64,000 nt of DNA from Nitrobacter hamburgensis X14 (GCF_000013885.1 NC_007964.1:3892001-3956000); one strand, 5' to 3'; positions 10,183 through 19,269 are shown, numbered from the stretch's first letter. Notes: generated from the letters alone by a model not told the origin. Numbers and translations are program-made.

Positions 10183-10262
10183 GCGCGTATTCCGCAAAAG
10201 TGGAACCGGTTTTGTGATTCTCTTCACGCGAACCAGTACCCGCTTCGCTCGAAAATGCTCTA
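10183..10262. repeat. Chimeric intergenic palindrome
   Basis: The left half (GCGCGTATTCCGCAAAAGTG, GAACCGGTTTT) matches half of the element at 47310-47358. The right half (CTTCACGCGAACCAGTACCC, GCTTCGCTCGAAAATGCTCT) matches the GAGCGTTTTCG family. It lies upstream of the quinone oxidoreductase gene. Confidence 0.85.
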
Positions 10263-10306
10263 ACCAGGATCCTATCGAATTTCCCGCGTTGTCTCGGTGA
10301 CAAACC

Positions 10307-11305
10307 ATGGAAAAACTCCCTGAGCAAATGACCGTCATCGGCATCAGCAGGCCCGGCGGCCCCGAGGTCCTCGTGCCGGAGACCCGCCCGGTTCCCGCGC
10401 CGGGCCCGAACGAAATCCTGATCAGGGTCGCGGTCGCCGGCGTGAACCGGCCCGACGTCGCACAGCGCTCCGGAACTTATCCGCCGCCGCCCGGCGCCAG
10501 CGATCTGCCCGGCCTCGAAGTCGCCGGCGAGGTGGTGGCGCTCGGTGAAGGCGCAAGCCAATACAAGCCCGGCGACAAGGTGATGTCGCTGGTCTCCGGC
10601 GGCGGCTATGCCCAATACTGCGTCGCGCATGAATCGATCGCGATGAGGAATCCCGCCGGGTTGTCGATGCTTGAAGCCGGCGCCACGCCCGAAACGCTGA
10701 TGACGGTGTGGCACAACGTGTTCGAACGCGGCGGGCTAAAGGCCGGCGAGACGCTGCTGATCCACGGCGGCTCCTCTGGCATCGGCACCATGGCGATCCA
10801 ACTCGCAAAAGCGTTCGGCGCGAAAGTAATCGTGACCGTCGGATCAAAGGACAAGGCCGACGCCTGCCTCAGGCTCGGCGCCGATCATGCCGTCAACTAC
10901 AAGACCCAGGATTTCGTCGCGGAGGTGAAGGCACTGACCGGCGGCACCGGCGCCGATCTCATCCTCGACATGGTCGGCGGCGACTACATCGAGAAGAATT
11001 ATGACGTCGCCGCGATTGACGGCCGCATCGTCCAGATCGCATTCCTCGGTGGAGCGAAGGCGACCGTCAATTTCGCCAAGCTGATGGTGAAGCGGCTGCA
11101 TCATACCGGTTCGACGCTGCGGCCGCGTTCGATAGCCGACAAGGCCGCGATGGTCGGCGCCATCGAGGCCAGGGTGCTGCCGCTGATGCGCGAGGGGCGA
11201 ATCAAGCCGCTGATCGACAGCAGCTTCCCGCTGGACAAGGCGGCGGACGCGCACCGACGGATGGAAACCGGCGCACATATTGGCAAAATTGTGTTGACGG
11301 TTTAG
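10307..11305 (+). CDS. NAD(P)H-quinone oxidoreductase (PIG3/zeta-crystallin type MDR)
   Basis: Cytoplasmic zinc-independent medium-chain dehydrogenase/reductase of 332 residues. The N-terminal GroES-like half contains VAVAGVNRPDVAQRSGTYPPPPGAS, a family hallmark of PIG3/QOR2 quinone reductases. The Rossmann half has LLIHGGSSGIGTMAIQLAK as the NADPH-binding loop. Zinc ligands of alcohol dehydrogenases are absent. The expected reaction is one- or two-electron reduction of quinones by NADPH; the physiological substrate is unknown. A second start, MTVIGISRPG seven codons in, is equally possible. Confidence 0.88.
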   Translation: MEKLPEQMTVIGISRPGGPEVLVPETRPVPAPGPNEILIRVAVAGVNRPDVAQRSGTYPPPPGASDLPGLEVAGEVVALGEGASQYKPGDKVMSLVSGGGYAQYCVAHESIAMRNPAGLSMLEAGATPETLMTVWHNVFERGGLKAGETLLIHGGSSGIGTMAIQLAKAFGAKVIVTVGSKDKADACLRLGADHAVNYKTQDFVAEVKALTGGTGADLILDMVGGDYIEKNYDVAAIDGRIVQIAFLGGAKATVNFAKLMVKRLHHTGSTLRPRSIADKAAMVGAIEARVLPLMREGRIKPLIDSSFPLDKAADAHRRMETGAHIGKIVLTV

Positions 11306-11433
11306 ATCGCTGCGAACCTGCTAAAGCCTATAAATTCCTTCGTAATTATGTCATCTATCGCGCGCGGCTGGCGGGTTTGCGCGAAAGGCGGCGGCAATGT
11401 TGCGCGAATTCGCTTTCATTCCGTGACATACAA

Positions 11434-11472
11434 CGTTGTCTTGCAGCGTTGTCTTGCAGCGTCGCCTTGCAG
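11434..11472. repeat. Three tandem 13-base repeats upstream of the GGDEF/EAL gene
   Basis: CGTTGTCTTGCAG at 11434-11446 and 11447-11459, then CGTCGCCTTGCAG at 11460-11472. They end about 75 bases before the start codon, in the probable promoter or leader. Confidence 0.85.
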
Positions 11473-11548
11473 CGTCCTGTTGGCGCGGGTCCCGATTCGT
11501 CTCGCGCGCAATGCGGCGGGACCGTATGTTGAAGGTGGGGAATTGACA

Positions 11549-14425
11549 TTGCGTCCGGTCAGGTGGCTTGCGTGTCTCGCGCTGGCCTTCATGATTTTCG
11601 TCGCGGCATCGCCGGCACGCGCGATCGACGCCGTCAGCGTCCGCAGCGACGCGCCCGCCATCGACCTCACCGCCATCCTCGATCATCAGCACAGCGACTC
11701 CGACCGCATTCAGGTCTCGACCGCGCCGGGCACCGACGGCATCGTCCGCCGCGTCGAGGTGCGCGCGCGCGAAGGTGGCCAGAACTGGGTGGTGTTCGCG
11801 CTCGCCAACAACACCGACGATCAACTCGACCGCCTGATCGTCGCACCGCACTACCGCCTGGTGTCGTCGGGGTTGCTCTGGCCGGACCTTGGACAATCGC
11901 GCATCGCGACCATCACGCCCTCGACCGGCGATCGCCCCGAGCGGCAGGAGAGCGCCACCGCCGACGTCTTCCGCATCACGCTCGACCCCGGCGCCGTCAT
12001 CACCTTCGTCATGGAACTGCGCACCGACAAGCTGCCGCAGCTCTATCTCTGGGAACCCGACGCCTACAAGGACAAGATCAATTCCTTCACCCTGTATCAG
12101 GGCATCGTCATCGGCATCTCCGGGCTGCTGGCGCTGGTGCTGACCATCCTGTTCGTGGTCAAGGGCAGCATCATGTTTCCCGCCGCCGCGGCGCTGGCCT
12201 GGGCGGTGCTGGTCTATATCGGCGTCGATTTCGGCTTCTGGGGCAAGGTGCTCGACATGTCGGCCGGCGCCGAGCGGGTCTGGCGCGCCTCCGGCGAGGC
12301 GATGCTCGCGGCAACGCTGCTGGTGTTCCTGTTCGCCTATCTCAATCTCAGCCGCTGGCACGTCCGCTATTCGCACATCACCCTTGGCTGGCTCGCGTTC
12401 CTCGGCTCGCTGGTGGCGCTGGCTCTGTTCGATCCCGCGGTCGCCTCCGGCATCGCGCGGATGTCGCTCGCGCTGATTGCCGTTTTCGGCTTCGGACTGA
12501 TCGTCTATCTCGCGATTCACGGCTTCGACCGCGCGGTGTTGCTGATCCCGACCTGGTTCCTGCTGGTGGTGTGGGTCGGCGCCGCCGGAATGACCGTTGA
12601 AGGCAACGTCACCAACGACATCGTCGGCCCGGCCCTGCTCGGCGGCCTCGTGCTGATCGTGATGCTGATCGGATTCACGGTGATGCAGCACGCCTTCGCC
12701 GGCGGCGGCGCCACCGCCGGCGTGGTGTCGGACGTCGAGCGCCGCGCGCTGGCGCTGACCGGCTCGGGCGATCTGGTCTGGGACTGGGACGTCTCCGCCG
12801 ACAAGGTCTTCACCAGTCCCGAGACCGAAAGCCTGCTCGGCTTGAAACGCGGCACGCTCGAAGGCCCGGCGGCGAGCTGGCTGGAAGTGCTGCATCCGCT
12901 CGATCAGGACCGGTTCCGCGCCGCGCTGGACAGCGTGCTCGATCAGCGCCGCGGACGGCTGGTGCAGGACTTCCGGCTGCGCACGCCCGACGGCCACTTC
13001 ATGTGGTTCGCGCTGAAGGCGCGCCCGGTGGTCGGGTCCGACGGCGAGGTCTCACGCGTGGTCGGCACCCTCACCGATGTCACCGAGGCCAGGAAAGCCG
13101 AGGAGCGGATGCTGCACGACTCGGTGCACGACAATCTGACCGGCCTGCCCAACCGCAAGCTGTTCATCGACCGCCTCAACGCGGTCGCGACCTTCGCCAA
13201 GACCATGCCCAACCTGCGGCCGACGCTGATGGTGATCGATCTCGACCGCTTCAAGCAGGTCAACGATTCCGTCGGCGTCGCGGAGGGCGATTCGATCCTG
13301 CTGACGCTGGCGCGGCGGCTGACGCGGATCCTTAAAGCCCAGGACACGCTGGCGCGGCTCGCCGGCGACCAGTTCGGCCTCATCCTGATGTCGGAGCAGG
13401 ACCCGGCGCGCATCACCGCGTTCGCCGAAACCATCCGCAAGACCATCCGCGCGCCGATCGCCTTCAACGACCGGGAGATCTTCCTGACCGCCTCGATCGG
13501 TCTCGCGCTGAGCGACCCGCAGACGCAATTGACGGAGGAGATCGTCAAGGACGCCGAACTGGCGATGTACCATTCCAAACGCATCGGCGGCGACCGCATC
13601 GACGTCTACAAGCCGGCGATGCGGGCCCGGAAAACCGACCGGGTAACGCTCGAAGCGGAGTTGCGTCGCGCCATCGAGCGGCGCGAAATCGCCATCCTCT
13701 ACCAGCCGATCGTCCGGCTGGAGGACCGCGCGGTCGCCGGATTCGAGGCGCTGGCGCGCTGGGATCACCCCAAGCTCGGGCGAATGGCGCCGGACGAGTT
13801 CATCACCATCGCCGAGGAAGCCGGCCTGATCGTCGATATCGGCACCTTCGTGATGGACCAGACCGCGCGCCAGCTCGCGGTCTGGCAACGCGCCATGCGG
13901 TCGCAGACGCCGATCTTCGCCAGCGTCAACGTCTCCTCGCGCCAGTTGCTACGGCACGACCTGATCAACGACATCCGCGCCGTGCTGTCGCGTTCGTCGA
14001 TCGCGCGCGGCACCCTGAAGCTGGAACTGACGGAATCGCTCGTGATGGAAAATCCGGAACATGCCGCGCAGATGCTGCAACGGATTCGCGAGCTGGGCGT
14101 CGGGCTGTCGCTCGACGACTTCGGCACCGGCCATTCCTCGCTGTCCTACCTGCAGCGCTTCCCGTTCGATACCATCAAGATCGACCAGTCGTTCGTCCGC
14201 ACCACAAGCCGCGGCACCCGGCCCGTCATTCTCAAGTCGATCATCGCGCTGGCGCACGATCTCGGGATGGATGTCGTCGCCGAAGGCGCCGAGACCGACT
14301 CCGACGCGGTGGAACTCTATCAACTGGGCTGTGAATGCGCGCAAGGCTTCGCCTTCGGCGAGCCGATGGACGCCGATGCAACGATGCGGCTTCTGGCCCA
14401 GGAACGGCTCGCGACCGCAAGCTGA
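11549..14425 (+). CDS. Membrane-bound GGDEF-EAL protein with PAS domain, likely c-di-GMP phosphodiesterase
   Basis: Signal peptide (~1-24, cleavage after SPARA), periplasmic domain (~25-180), a cluster of membrane helices (~185-380), PAS (~395-515), GGDEF (~525-690) and EAL (~700-950), the order of a sensor that controls cyclic di-GMP. The GGDEF signature reads AGDQF, lacking the catalytic Glu, so cyclase activity is unlikely. The EAL domain keeps FEALARW, NVSSRQL, LELTES, LDDFGTG, KIDQSF and VAEGAE, so it should hydrolyse c-di-GMP. The frame stays open to 11348, but TTG at 11549 (or 11543) after GAAGGTGGGG gives a clean signal peptide, so the longer version is rejected. The ligand of the periplasmic domain is unknown. 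Confidence 0.88.
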   Translation: MRPVRWLACLALAFMIFVAASPARAIDAVSVRSDAPAIDLTAILDHQHSDSDRIQVSTAPGTDGIVRRVEVRAREGGQNWVVFALANNTDDQLDRLIVAPHYRLVSSGLLWPDLGQSRIATITPSTGDRPERQESATADVFRITLDPGAVITFVMELRTDKLPQLYLWEPDAYKDKINSFTLYQGIVIGISGLLALVLTILFVVKGSIMFPAAAALAWAVLVYIGVDFGFWGKVLDMSAGAERVWRASGEAMLAATLLVFLFAYLNLSRWHVRYSHITLGWLAFLGSLVALALFDPAVASGIARMSLALIAVFGFGLIVYLAIHGFDRAVLLIPTWFLLVVWVGAAGMTVEGNVTNDIVGPALLGGLVLIVMLIGFTVMQHAFAGGGATAGVVSDVERRALALTGSGDLVWDWDVSADKVFTSPETESLLGLKRGTLEGPAASWLEVLHPLDQDRFRAALDSVLDQRRGRLVQDFRLRTPDGHFMWFALKARPVVGSDGEVSRVVGTLTDVTEARKAEERMLHDSVHDNLTGLPNRKLFIDRLNAVATFAKTMPNLRPTLMVIDLDRFKQVNDSVGVAEGDSILLTLARRLTRILKAQDTLARLAGDQFGLILMSEQDPARITAFAETIRKTIRAPIAFNDREIFLTASIGLALSDPQTQLTEEIVKDAELAMYHSKRIGGDRIDVYKPAMRARKTDRVTLEAELRRAIERREIAILYQPIVRLEDRAVAGFEALARWDHPKLGRMAPDEFITIAEEAGLIVDIGTFVMDQTARQLAVWQRAMRSQTPIFASVNVSSRQLLRHDLINDIRAVLSRSSIARGTLKLELTESLVMENPEHAAQMLQRIRELGVGLSLDDFGTGHSSLSYLQRFPFDTIKIDQSFVRTTSRGTRPVILKSIIALAHDLGMDVVAEGAETDSDAVELYQLGCECAQGFAFGEPMDADATMRLLAQERLATAS

Positions 14426-14454
14426 AGCATGAAGCGAGTTGAATCAATGTCTCC

Positions 14455-14580
14455 GTCATGGCCGGGCATAGCCGTTCGAAGAACGGCGTCGCTTCCGCTG
14501 ACCTACGGTCCCGGCCATCCACGTCTTTGAACTTGCAATGCCTTCAAGACGTGGATGCCCCGCATAAAGCCGGGCATGAC
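14455..14580. repeat. GTCATGGCCGGGC palindromic repeat, long form
   Basis: Outer arms GTCATGGCCGGGC and GCCGGGCATGAC; inner arms CATCCACGTCTTGAA-like and TTCAAGACGTGGATG-like. It lies between the convergent GGDEF/EAL and yqgE genes. Confidence 0.88.
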
Positions 14581-14635
14581 GAGAACTGCTGTCGTCGAAA
14601 GTGGATAATGTCGTTAGAAGCAGAAAACAGCGCGA

Positions 14636-15286
14636 TCAGGCGTGGCCGGCTTCGTTCGACAACATGCCGGGATCAATGCCGATCTTGTGCAGCGCGCGGG
14701 TATATTTGTCCTCGATGTCACGGCCGAAGATCAGCTCCGGATCGGCCGGACAATGCAGCCATCCATTGTCCTGGATTTCCGTCTCGAGCTGGCCCGGCGC
14801 CCATCCGGCATAACCGAGCGCCAGGATCGCATGTTTCGGGCCGGCGCCTTTCGCAATGGCTTCCAGAATATCGAGCGTCGCGGTCAGGCAGACGCCATCG
14901 TCGATCGGCAGCGTCGCATCCTCGATGAAGAAATCGCTCGAGTGCAGGACGAATCCGCGGCCGGTTTCGACCGGGCCGCCCTTCATCACTTTCATCGCCT
15001 CGGCGGTTTCCGGTAGCTTGATGCTGTCGGATCTCTTGATGATGTCGAGCTGGACCAGCAGATCGGCGAAATCGACGCTTCCGGCGGGGCGATTGAGGAT
15101 GATACCCATCGCTCCCTCGGACGAGTGCGCGCAAACATAGATCACGGAGCGCGCGAACCGCTCATCTTCCATGACCGGCATCGCGATCAGCAACTGGCCG
15201 TCCAGATAGCTCTGGTCCGGAGCGCCGGTGTCTGCGTCGTCAGTCTGGCGACGGCCCGTGCCGGGCCTTTTTCGCGCTGCACTCAT
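14636..15286 (-). CDS. YqgE/AlgH family protein (DUF179)
   Basis: Conserved 216-residue cytoplasmic protein of the UPF0301 (YqgE/AlgH) family; no biochemical activity is firmly established. Family blocks seen are YLDGQLLIAMPVMEDERFARSV, GAMGIILNRP, GGPVETGRGFVLHS and ALGYAGWAPGQLETEI. The ATG at 15286 has a GAGGG box upstream; a TTG two codons earlier is also open. The first ~25 residues are polar and not part of the family core. It is divergent from the DsbD-N-like gene, with a 136-base gap that must hold both promoters. Confidence 0.92.
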   Translation of the reverse strand: MSAARKRPGTGRRQTDDADTGAPDQSYLDGQLLIAMPVMEDERFARSVIYVCAHSSEGAMGIILNRPAGSVDFADLLVQLDIIKRSDSIKLPETAEAMKVMKGGPVETGRGFVLHSSDFFIEDATLPIDDGVCLTATLDILEAIAKGAGPKHAILALGYAGWAPGQLETEIQDNGWLHCPADPELIFGRDIEDKYTRALHKIGIDPGMLSNEAGHA

Positions 15287-15422
15287 CAGCAAATGACCCT
15301 CATGTTGCCTCCATCCTGATATTGGATGCCTGTTCTGTCAATCAACCTCCCCGCCGCCGCCAAACACCCGGATCACAAGCAATTCAATGGTTTGGCACGG
15401 CACCAGCCGGTAAAGACGTCGC

Positions 15423-16265
15423 ATGATCACCAAGGTTCCCCTCCACGCGGTGCCCGGCGTTGCGGTCGCGCTACTGGCCTGTGCGCTTTCGACCGCTGCG
15501 ACGGCCGAGGATGCCTCGCCATGGCAGCAGGGCAGCCACGCCGCGGTCCGCCTGCTCGCGGGCTCGCGCAGCGGTGCGGTGCTGCTCGGCGGCGTCGCGT
15601 TTCAGCTCGAGCCTGGATGGAAAACCTACTGGCGCACGCCGGGCGACTCCGGCGTGCCGCCGCGTTTCGATTTCTCCAGGTCGGACAACATCGACGCCGT
15701 GACCGTCCTGTGGCCCGCGCCATCGCAATTTCCCGACGGCGCAGGCGGACACTCGCTCGGCTACAAGAATCATGTCGTGCTGCCGCTGCGCATCGCCGCC
15801 ACGAATGCCGACAAGCCGATCACGCTCCGCGCGACCGTCAATTTCGCTGTGTGCGACAAGCTATGCATTCCCGCCGAAGCCAGCATGGAGCTTGGTTTCG
15901 CCAGCGTCGCCAGCGCGGAGGACAGCGCGCTGGCCGCGGCGCTCGATACGGTGCCAAAGCCGGCCCGGATCGGCGATCCCAACCCGCTGACGATCCGTGA
16001 CGTCAAGCGCGAGGGACCGTCCACCGTGACGGTCGATGTCGCCAGCGCGAGTCCCAAGGACGACGTCAGCCTGTTCGTCGAAGGCCCGACACCGGACTGG
16101 GCGCTGCCGATTCCGACGCAGCTCAATCATGCACCGCACGGCGTGAAACGGTTTGCGTTCAAGCTCGACGGCCTGCCGGCGAACACGAGCCCGGAAGGCG
16201 CTGCCCTGAAACTGACGCTGGTGGGTGGCAAGCAGGCTTACGAATTCAATATCAATCTGCAATAA
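15423..16265 (+). CDS. Periplasmic DsbD N-terminal-like (thiol:disulfide interchange) domain protein
   Basis: Exported protein of 280 residues with a signal peptide ending ATAEDA (~residues 1-30). The remainder resembles the N-terminal immunoglobulin-like domain of DsbD/ScsB: GGVAFQLEPGWKTYWRTPGDSG, FSRSDNIDAVTVLWPAP, then VNFAVCDKLCIPAEA with the Cys pair spaced CxxxC. In DsbD this domain relays electrons from the membrane domain to periplasmic substrates. Here no membrane or thioredoxin domain is fused or adjacent, so it must work with a partner encoded elsewhere. The gene ends just before a composite palindrome. Confidence 0.85.
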   Translation: MITKVPLHAVPGVAVALLACALSTAATAEDASPWQQGSHAAVRLLAGSRSGAVLLGGVAFQLEPGWKTYWRTPGDSGVPPRFDFSRSDNIDAVTVLWPAPSQFPDGAGGHSLGYKNHVVLPLRIAATNADKPITLRATVNFAVCDKLCIPAEASMELGFASVASAEDSALAAALDTVPKPARIGDPNPLTIRDVKREGPSTVTVDVASASPKDDVSLFVEGPTPDWALPIPTQLNHAPHGVKRFAFKLDGLPANTSPEGAALKLTLVGGKQAYEFNINLQ

Positions 16266-16274
16266 AGCAATAGT

Positions 16275-16403
16275 TAGAGCGTTTTCGAGCGAAGCATGTC
16301 CTCGGGCTTGACCCGAGGATGGGTACCGGTTCGCGGGAAGACAGCGCGTCAAATCAGAAACATAGAGCCTCGCTTCTGATCCTCAGAAGCGGAAAGGCTC
16401 TAG
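16275..16403. repeat. Nested composite palindrome, target of the IS
   Basis: Starts TAGAGCGTTTTCGAGCGAAG, then an inserted stem CCTCGGGCTTGACCCGAGG, then ATGGGTACCGGTTCGCG, then a TTCTGAT hairpin part, ending GGCTCTAG. The terminal CTAG (16400-16403) is the duplicated target of the IS. Related nested copies lie at 54310-54394, 58983-59111 and 62972-63067. Confidence 0.9.
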
Positions 16404-17705
16404 CAGGCTGTTGAAGAAGTTTCCCACGGAGACGGATATGGAATGGAGTCAGCGTGATCTGCGGGCGGCGCCACCATCAGGGTCCTGATCGAGCATCTTG
16501 ACGGTGCACGACTTGTGTTTCACGCGGCGGCTGCCAGGAGTTTGGGCAAGCGGATCAGGTTGTAGGCCGCCAGCGCCAGGGTGAAGGTGGCGTTGACGCG
16601 GTCGCGGCCTCGCAGCTTGATCTTGGCAAGTCCGGCGGAGGCCTTGATCCAGCCGAACACCTCCTCGATGCGCTTGCGACAGCGTTGGCTGACGGCATAT
16701 CCGGCATGACGGAGAGTCCTCTGGTCGATCGCGGTCTTGCGCGGCTTTCCGGTCTTGCTCAAATGCCCGTCGATGGCGATGTGCGGCGTGACCGAACGCC
16801 GTCTTAAGTCCTCGACGAATGCGGTGACGTCATAGGCCTTGTCGGCGCCCAGCGTGATCCGCCGCTCGCTTTGGCCGCGGTGGCAGTCGATCAGCGCCAA
16901 CGCCTGATCCCGCTCCGCCGTTCCGGTCGCCCGGCTCACGCCACCCAGCACCGCCAGTCCGTTGCGGTTCTCCATCAGGGCATGGCCGATGTAGCAAAGC
17001 TTCGCCGGCTGGCCGCCGCCCTTCTTATAGAGCCGTGCCTCGGGATCGGTCGTGCTCTGATGCGTCTCGTTGCAGCGCTTCTCGTTGTGGAAACTGCGCT
17101 CGGCGTTGCGTCCCGGTCCATCACTGTCCTGGTCACCGCCGTCCTTGCGCCGGAAGCTCTTGATCGATGCCCACGCCTCGATCAGCGTGCCGTCGACCGA
17201 AAAATGCTCGCTTGATAACAGCCGCTTGACCTGGTGCTGCCCCATCAGCGCGTTCAAGAACTTCGCGGCGATCTCACCTTCAAGCAATCGGTCGCGGTTC
17301 TTCGAGAAGGTCGAGTGGTCCCACACCGGGTCGTCCACGCCCAAGCCCACGAACCAGCGCAACAGCAGGTCGAACTCCAGCCGCTCCATCAACTGCCGTT
17401 CCGAGCGGATCCCGTAGAATGCCTGCAGCAGCATTGCCCGAAGCAGCTTCTCCGGTGCGATCGAGGGACGGCCGAACGCCGTGTAGAGCTTGTCAAAGTC
17501 CCTCGACAGATCATTCAACGCCGCGTTCGCGATCTGTCGGATCGTTCGCAGCGGATGGTCGGAGCGAATCCGAGCCTCCAAGTCCACATAGCTGAACAGC
17601 GAGCCTGACCGTTCGTCGCTTCCCCGCATCGCTCCCCCCTCGACGCATCCGCATCAAGAGAATCATGCCCAGAACCGCTGCGCCAGAGACTTCTTCAACA
17701 GCCTG
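16404..17705. mobile_element. IS5-family insertion sequence, intact
   Basis: A 1302-base element. Its ends are perfect 17-base inverted repeats reading inward CAGGCTGTTGAAGAAGT. It is flanked on both sides by CTAG (16400-16403 and 17706-17709), which fits the 4-base YTAR target duplication of the IS5 group. It carries one full-length transposase gene on the minus strand. The empty site would read GGCTCTAGGTTCAGG. Perfect ends and an intact ORF indicate a recent insertion. Confidence 0.93.
16520..17629 (-). CDS. IS5-family transposase
   Basis: DDE transposase of 369 residues. The N-terminal region DHPLRTIRQIANAALNDLS is that of the DUF772-type IS5 head. The catalytic core follows: FSVDGTLIEAWASIKSFR holds the first Asp, LGADKAYDVTAFVEDLRRR the second, and RKRIEEVFGWIK the Glu in the Y-(2)-R-(3)-E-(6)-K-like motif. 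No frameshift or stop interrupts it, so it is probably functional. Transcription runs toward the DsbD-N-like gene. Confidence 0.93.
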   Translation of the reverse strand: MRGSDERSGSLFSYVDLEARIRSDHPLRTIRQIANAALNDLSRDFDKLYTAFGRPSIAPEKLLRAMLLQAFYGIRSERQLMERLEFDLLLRWFVGLGVDDPVWDHSTFSKNRDRLLEGEIAAKFLNALMGQHQVKRLLSSEHFSVDGTLIEAWASIKSFRRKDGGDQDSDGPGRNAERSFHNEKRCNETHQSTTDPEARLYKKGGGQPAKLCYIGHALMENRNGLAVLGGVSRATGTAERDQALALIDCHRGQSERRITLGADKAYDVTAFVEDLRRRSVTPHIAIDGHLSKTGKPRKTAIDQRTLRHAGYAVSQRCRKRIEEVFGWIKASAGLAKIKLRGRDRVNATFTLALAAYNLIRLPKLLAAAA

Positions 17706-17736
17706 CTAGGTTCAGGCCGAAGCGACGGCGGTTGCA

Positions 17737-17756
17737 CCTCCCCTAAAAAGGGGAGG
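17737..17756. repeat. Short hairpin CCTCCCC-TAAAAA-GGGGAGG
   Basis: Perfect 7-base stem with a six-base loop, just right of the IS and about 125 bases before the flippase gene. Possibly a small dispersed repeat or a 3' structure. Confidence 0.6.
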
Positions 17757-17881
17757 GAATGCCCACAACATCCGGTTCGACTTGATCCATTGCTGGTGAT
17801 CGCGCGGCCCCCAACCGAATCTTAACGAATCGTTGCTAGGTCCGGATCGTGGCACGCTTCCCGCGTCACGAGGATTCCACC

Positions 17882-19258
17882 GTGGCCGTAACGGACACCC
17901 CAACCGCACCTGCAAGGCGATTGTCCGGCCTGATCGGGCGGTTGCGTGCGACGCTGGCCGGTTCAAACGAGGCTTCGCTGACCAACCGCCTCGCCGGCAC
18001 GATCTTCATCATTCGTGTCATCAGCGCCGGCCTCGCCTATGTCGCACAGATCCTGCTCGCGCGCTGGATGGGCGGCTCCGACTACGGCGTTTATGTCTAT
18101 GTCTGGACCTGGGTACTGCTGCTCGGCAGCATGATGGATTTCGGCATCTCGGCCTCGGCGCAGAAGATCATTCCGGAATATCGCGCCAGCGGCGACGACG
18201 CACGGCTGCGCGGATTCCTGAGCGGCAGCCGCTGGATGACGTTCATCGTCGCTGCATTGATTTCGATTTTGCTCGCGGCCCTCGTCAGGGTGCTGTCGCC
18301 GTGGATCGATCCGGCGACGGTCCTGCCGCTCTATATCGGCTGTCTGACGCTGCCGGCCTTCGTGGTCGCCAATACCCAGGACGGCATTGCGCGCTCCCAC
18401 GACTGGATGCGGCTCGGGCTGATGCCGCAATTCATCGTGCGGCAGTCGCTGATCATCGGCTTCACCGCCGGCGCTTTCGTCCTGGGATTTCATCTCAGCG
18501 CCGCCATCGCCATGCTGGCAAGCGTGGCGGCGGTGTGGATCGCCATGATCGGACAGATGATCGTGCTCAACCGGAAGCTCGGCACCAGCGTCGCCGCCGG
18601 GCCGAAGGTCCACGATTTCCGCGCCTGGCTCGCGGTCTCGCTGCCGATCCTGCTGGTCGAAAGCTTTTATCTATTGTTGTCCTACACCGATGTGCTGGTG
18701 TTGCAGCAGTTCCGCCCCTCGGACGAGGTCGGCGTTTACTTCGCGGTCGTCAAGACGCTGGCGCTGGTGTCGTTCATTCACTACGCGATGTCGGCGACGA
18801 CGGCGCACCGCTTCACCGAATATCACGCGGCCGGCGACAAGGAACGGCTGGCGGCCTACGTCGCACATGCGATCAAGTGGACGTTCTGGCCGTCGCTCGC
18901 CGCGACGCTGCTGCTGCTCGCGCTCGGCAAGCCGATGCTGTGGCTGTTCGGCCCGCAATTCGTCACCGGCTACAGCATCATGTTCATTGCCGCGATCGGG
19001 CTCGTGGTCCGCTCCGCGATCGGCCCGGTCGAGCGGCTGCTCAACATGCTCGGCCATCAGCACGCCTGCGCGGCGGCCTATGCGCTGGCCTTCGGCATGA
19101 ACGTCGCGCTGTGCTTCGCGTTTGTCCCGCGCTACGGCGGCCACGGCGCCGCCGCCGCCACGTCGATATCGCTAGCGTTCGAGACGGTGCTGCTGTTCTG
19201 GATCGTGCGCCGCAAGCTCGGACTGCATGTGCTGGCGTTCGGGAAGAAGCGTGCTTAA
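17882..19258 (+). CDS. Polysaccharide flippase-like membrane protein (Wzx/MOP superfamily)
   Basis: Polytopic inner-membrane protein of 458 residues with about 12-14 hydrophobic segments throughout. It resembles lipid-linked oligosaccharide flippases: TIFIIRVISAGLAYVAQILLARWMGGSDYGVYVYVWTW near the start matches the family N-terminus, and YTDVLVLQQFRPSDEVGVYFAV matches the central motif. Substrate and pathway are unknown because no glycosyltransferase genes are adjacent. The GTG at 17882 has GAGGA seven bases upstream; the earlier GTG at 17849 has none. The IS lies about 175 bases upstream, so its insertion may have altered the promoter. Confidence 0.83.
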   Translation: MAVTDTPTAPARRLSGLIGRLRATLAGSNEASLTNRLAGTIFIIRVISAGLAYVAQILLARWMGGSDYGVYVYVWTWVLLLGSMMDFGISASAQKIIPEYRASGDDARLRGFLSGSRWMTFIVAALISILLAALVRVLSPWIDPATVLPLYIGCLTLPAFVVANTQDGIARSHDWMRLGLMPQFIVRQSLIIGFTAGAFVLGFHLSAAIAMLASVAAVWIAMIGQMIVLNRKLGTSVAAGPKVHDFRAWLAVSLPILLVESFYLLLSYTDVLVLQQFRPSDEVGVYFAVVKTLALVSFIHYAMSATTAHRFTEYHAAGDKERLAAYVAHAIKWTFWPSLAATLLLLALGKPMLWLFGPQFVTGYSIMFIAAIGLVVRSAIGPVERLLNMLGHQHACAAAYALAFGMNVALCFAFVPRYGGHGAAAATSISLAFETVLLFWIVRRKLGLHVLAFGKKRA

Positions 19259-19269
19259 CAACGAACGGA

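Noticed and set aside
11351..12997. A 548-codon minus-strand ORF opposite the GGDEF/EAL gene.
   Set aside because: Low-complexity antisense product; the plus strand encodes the real domains.
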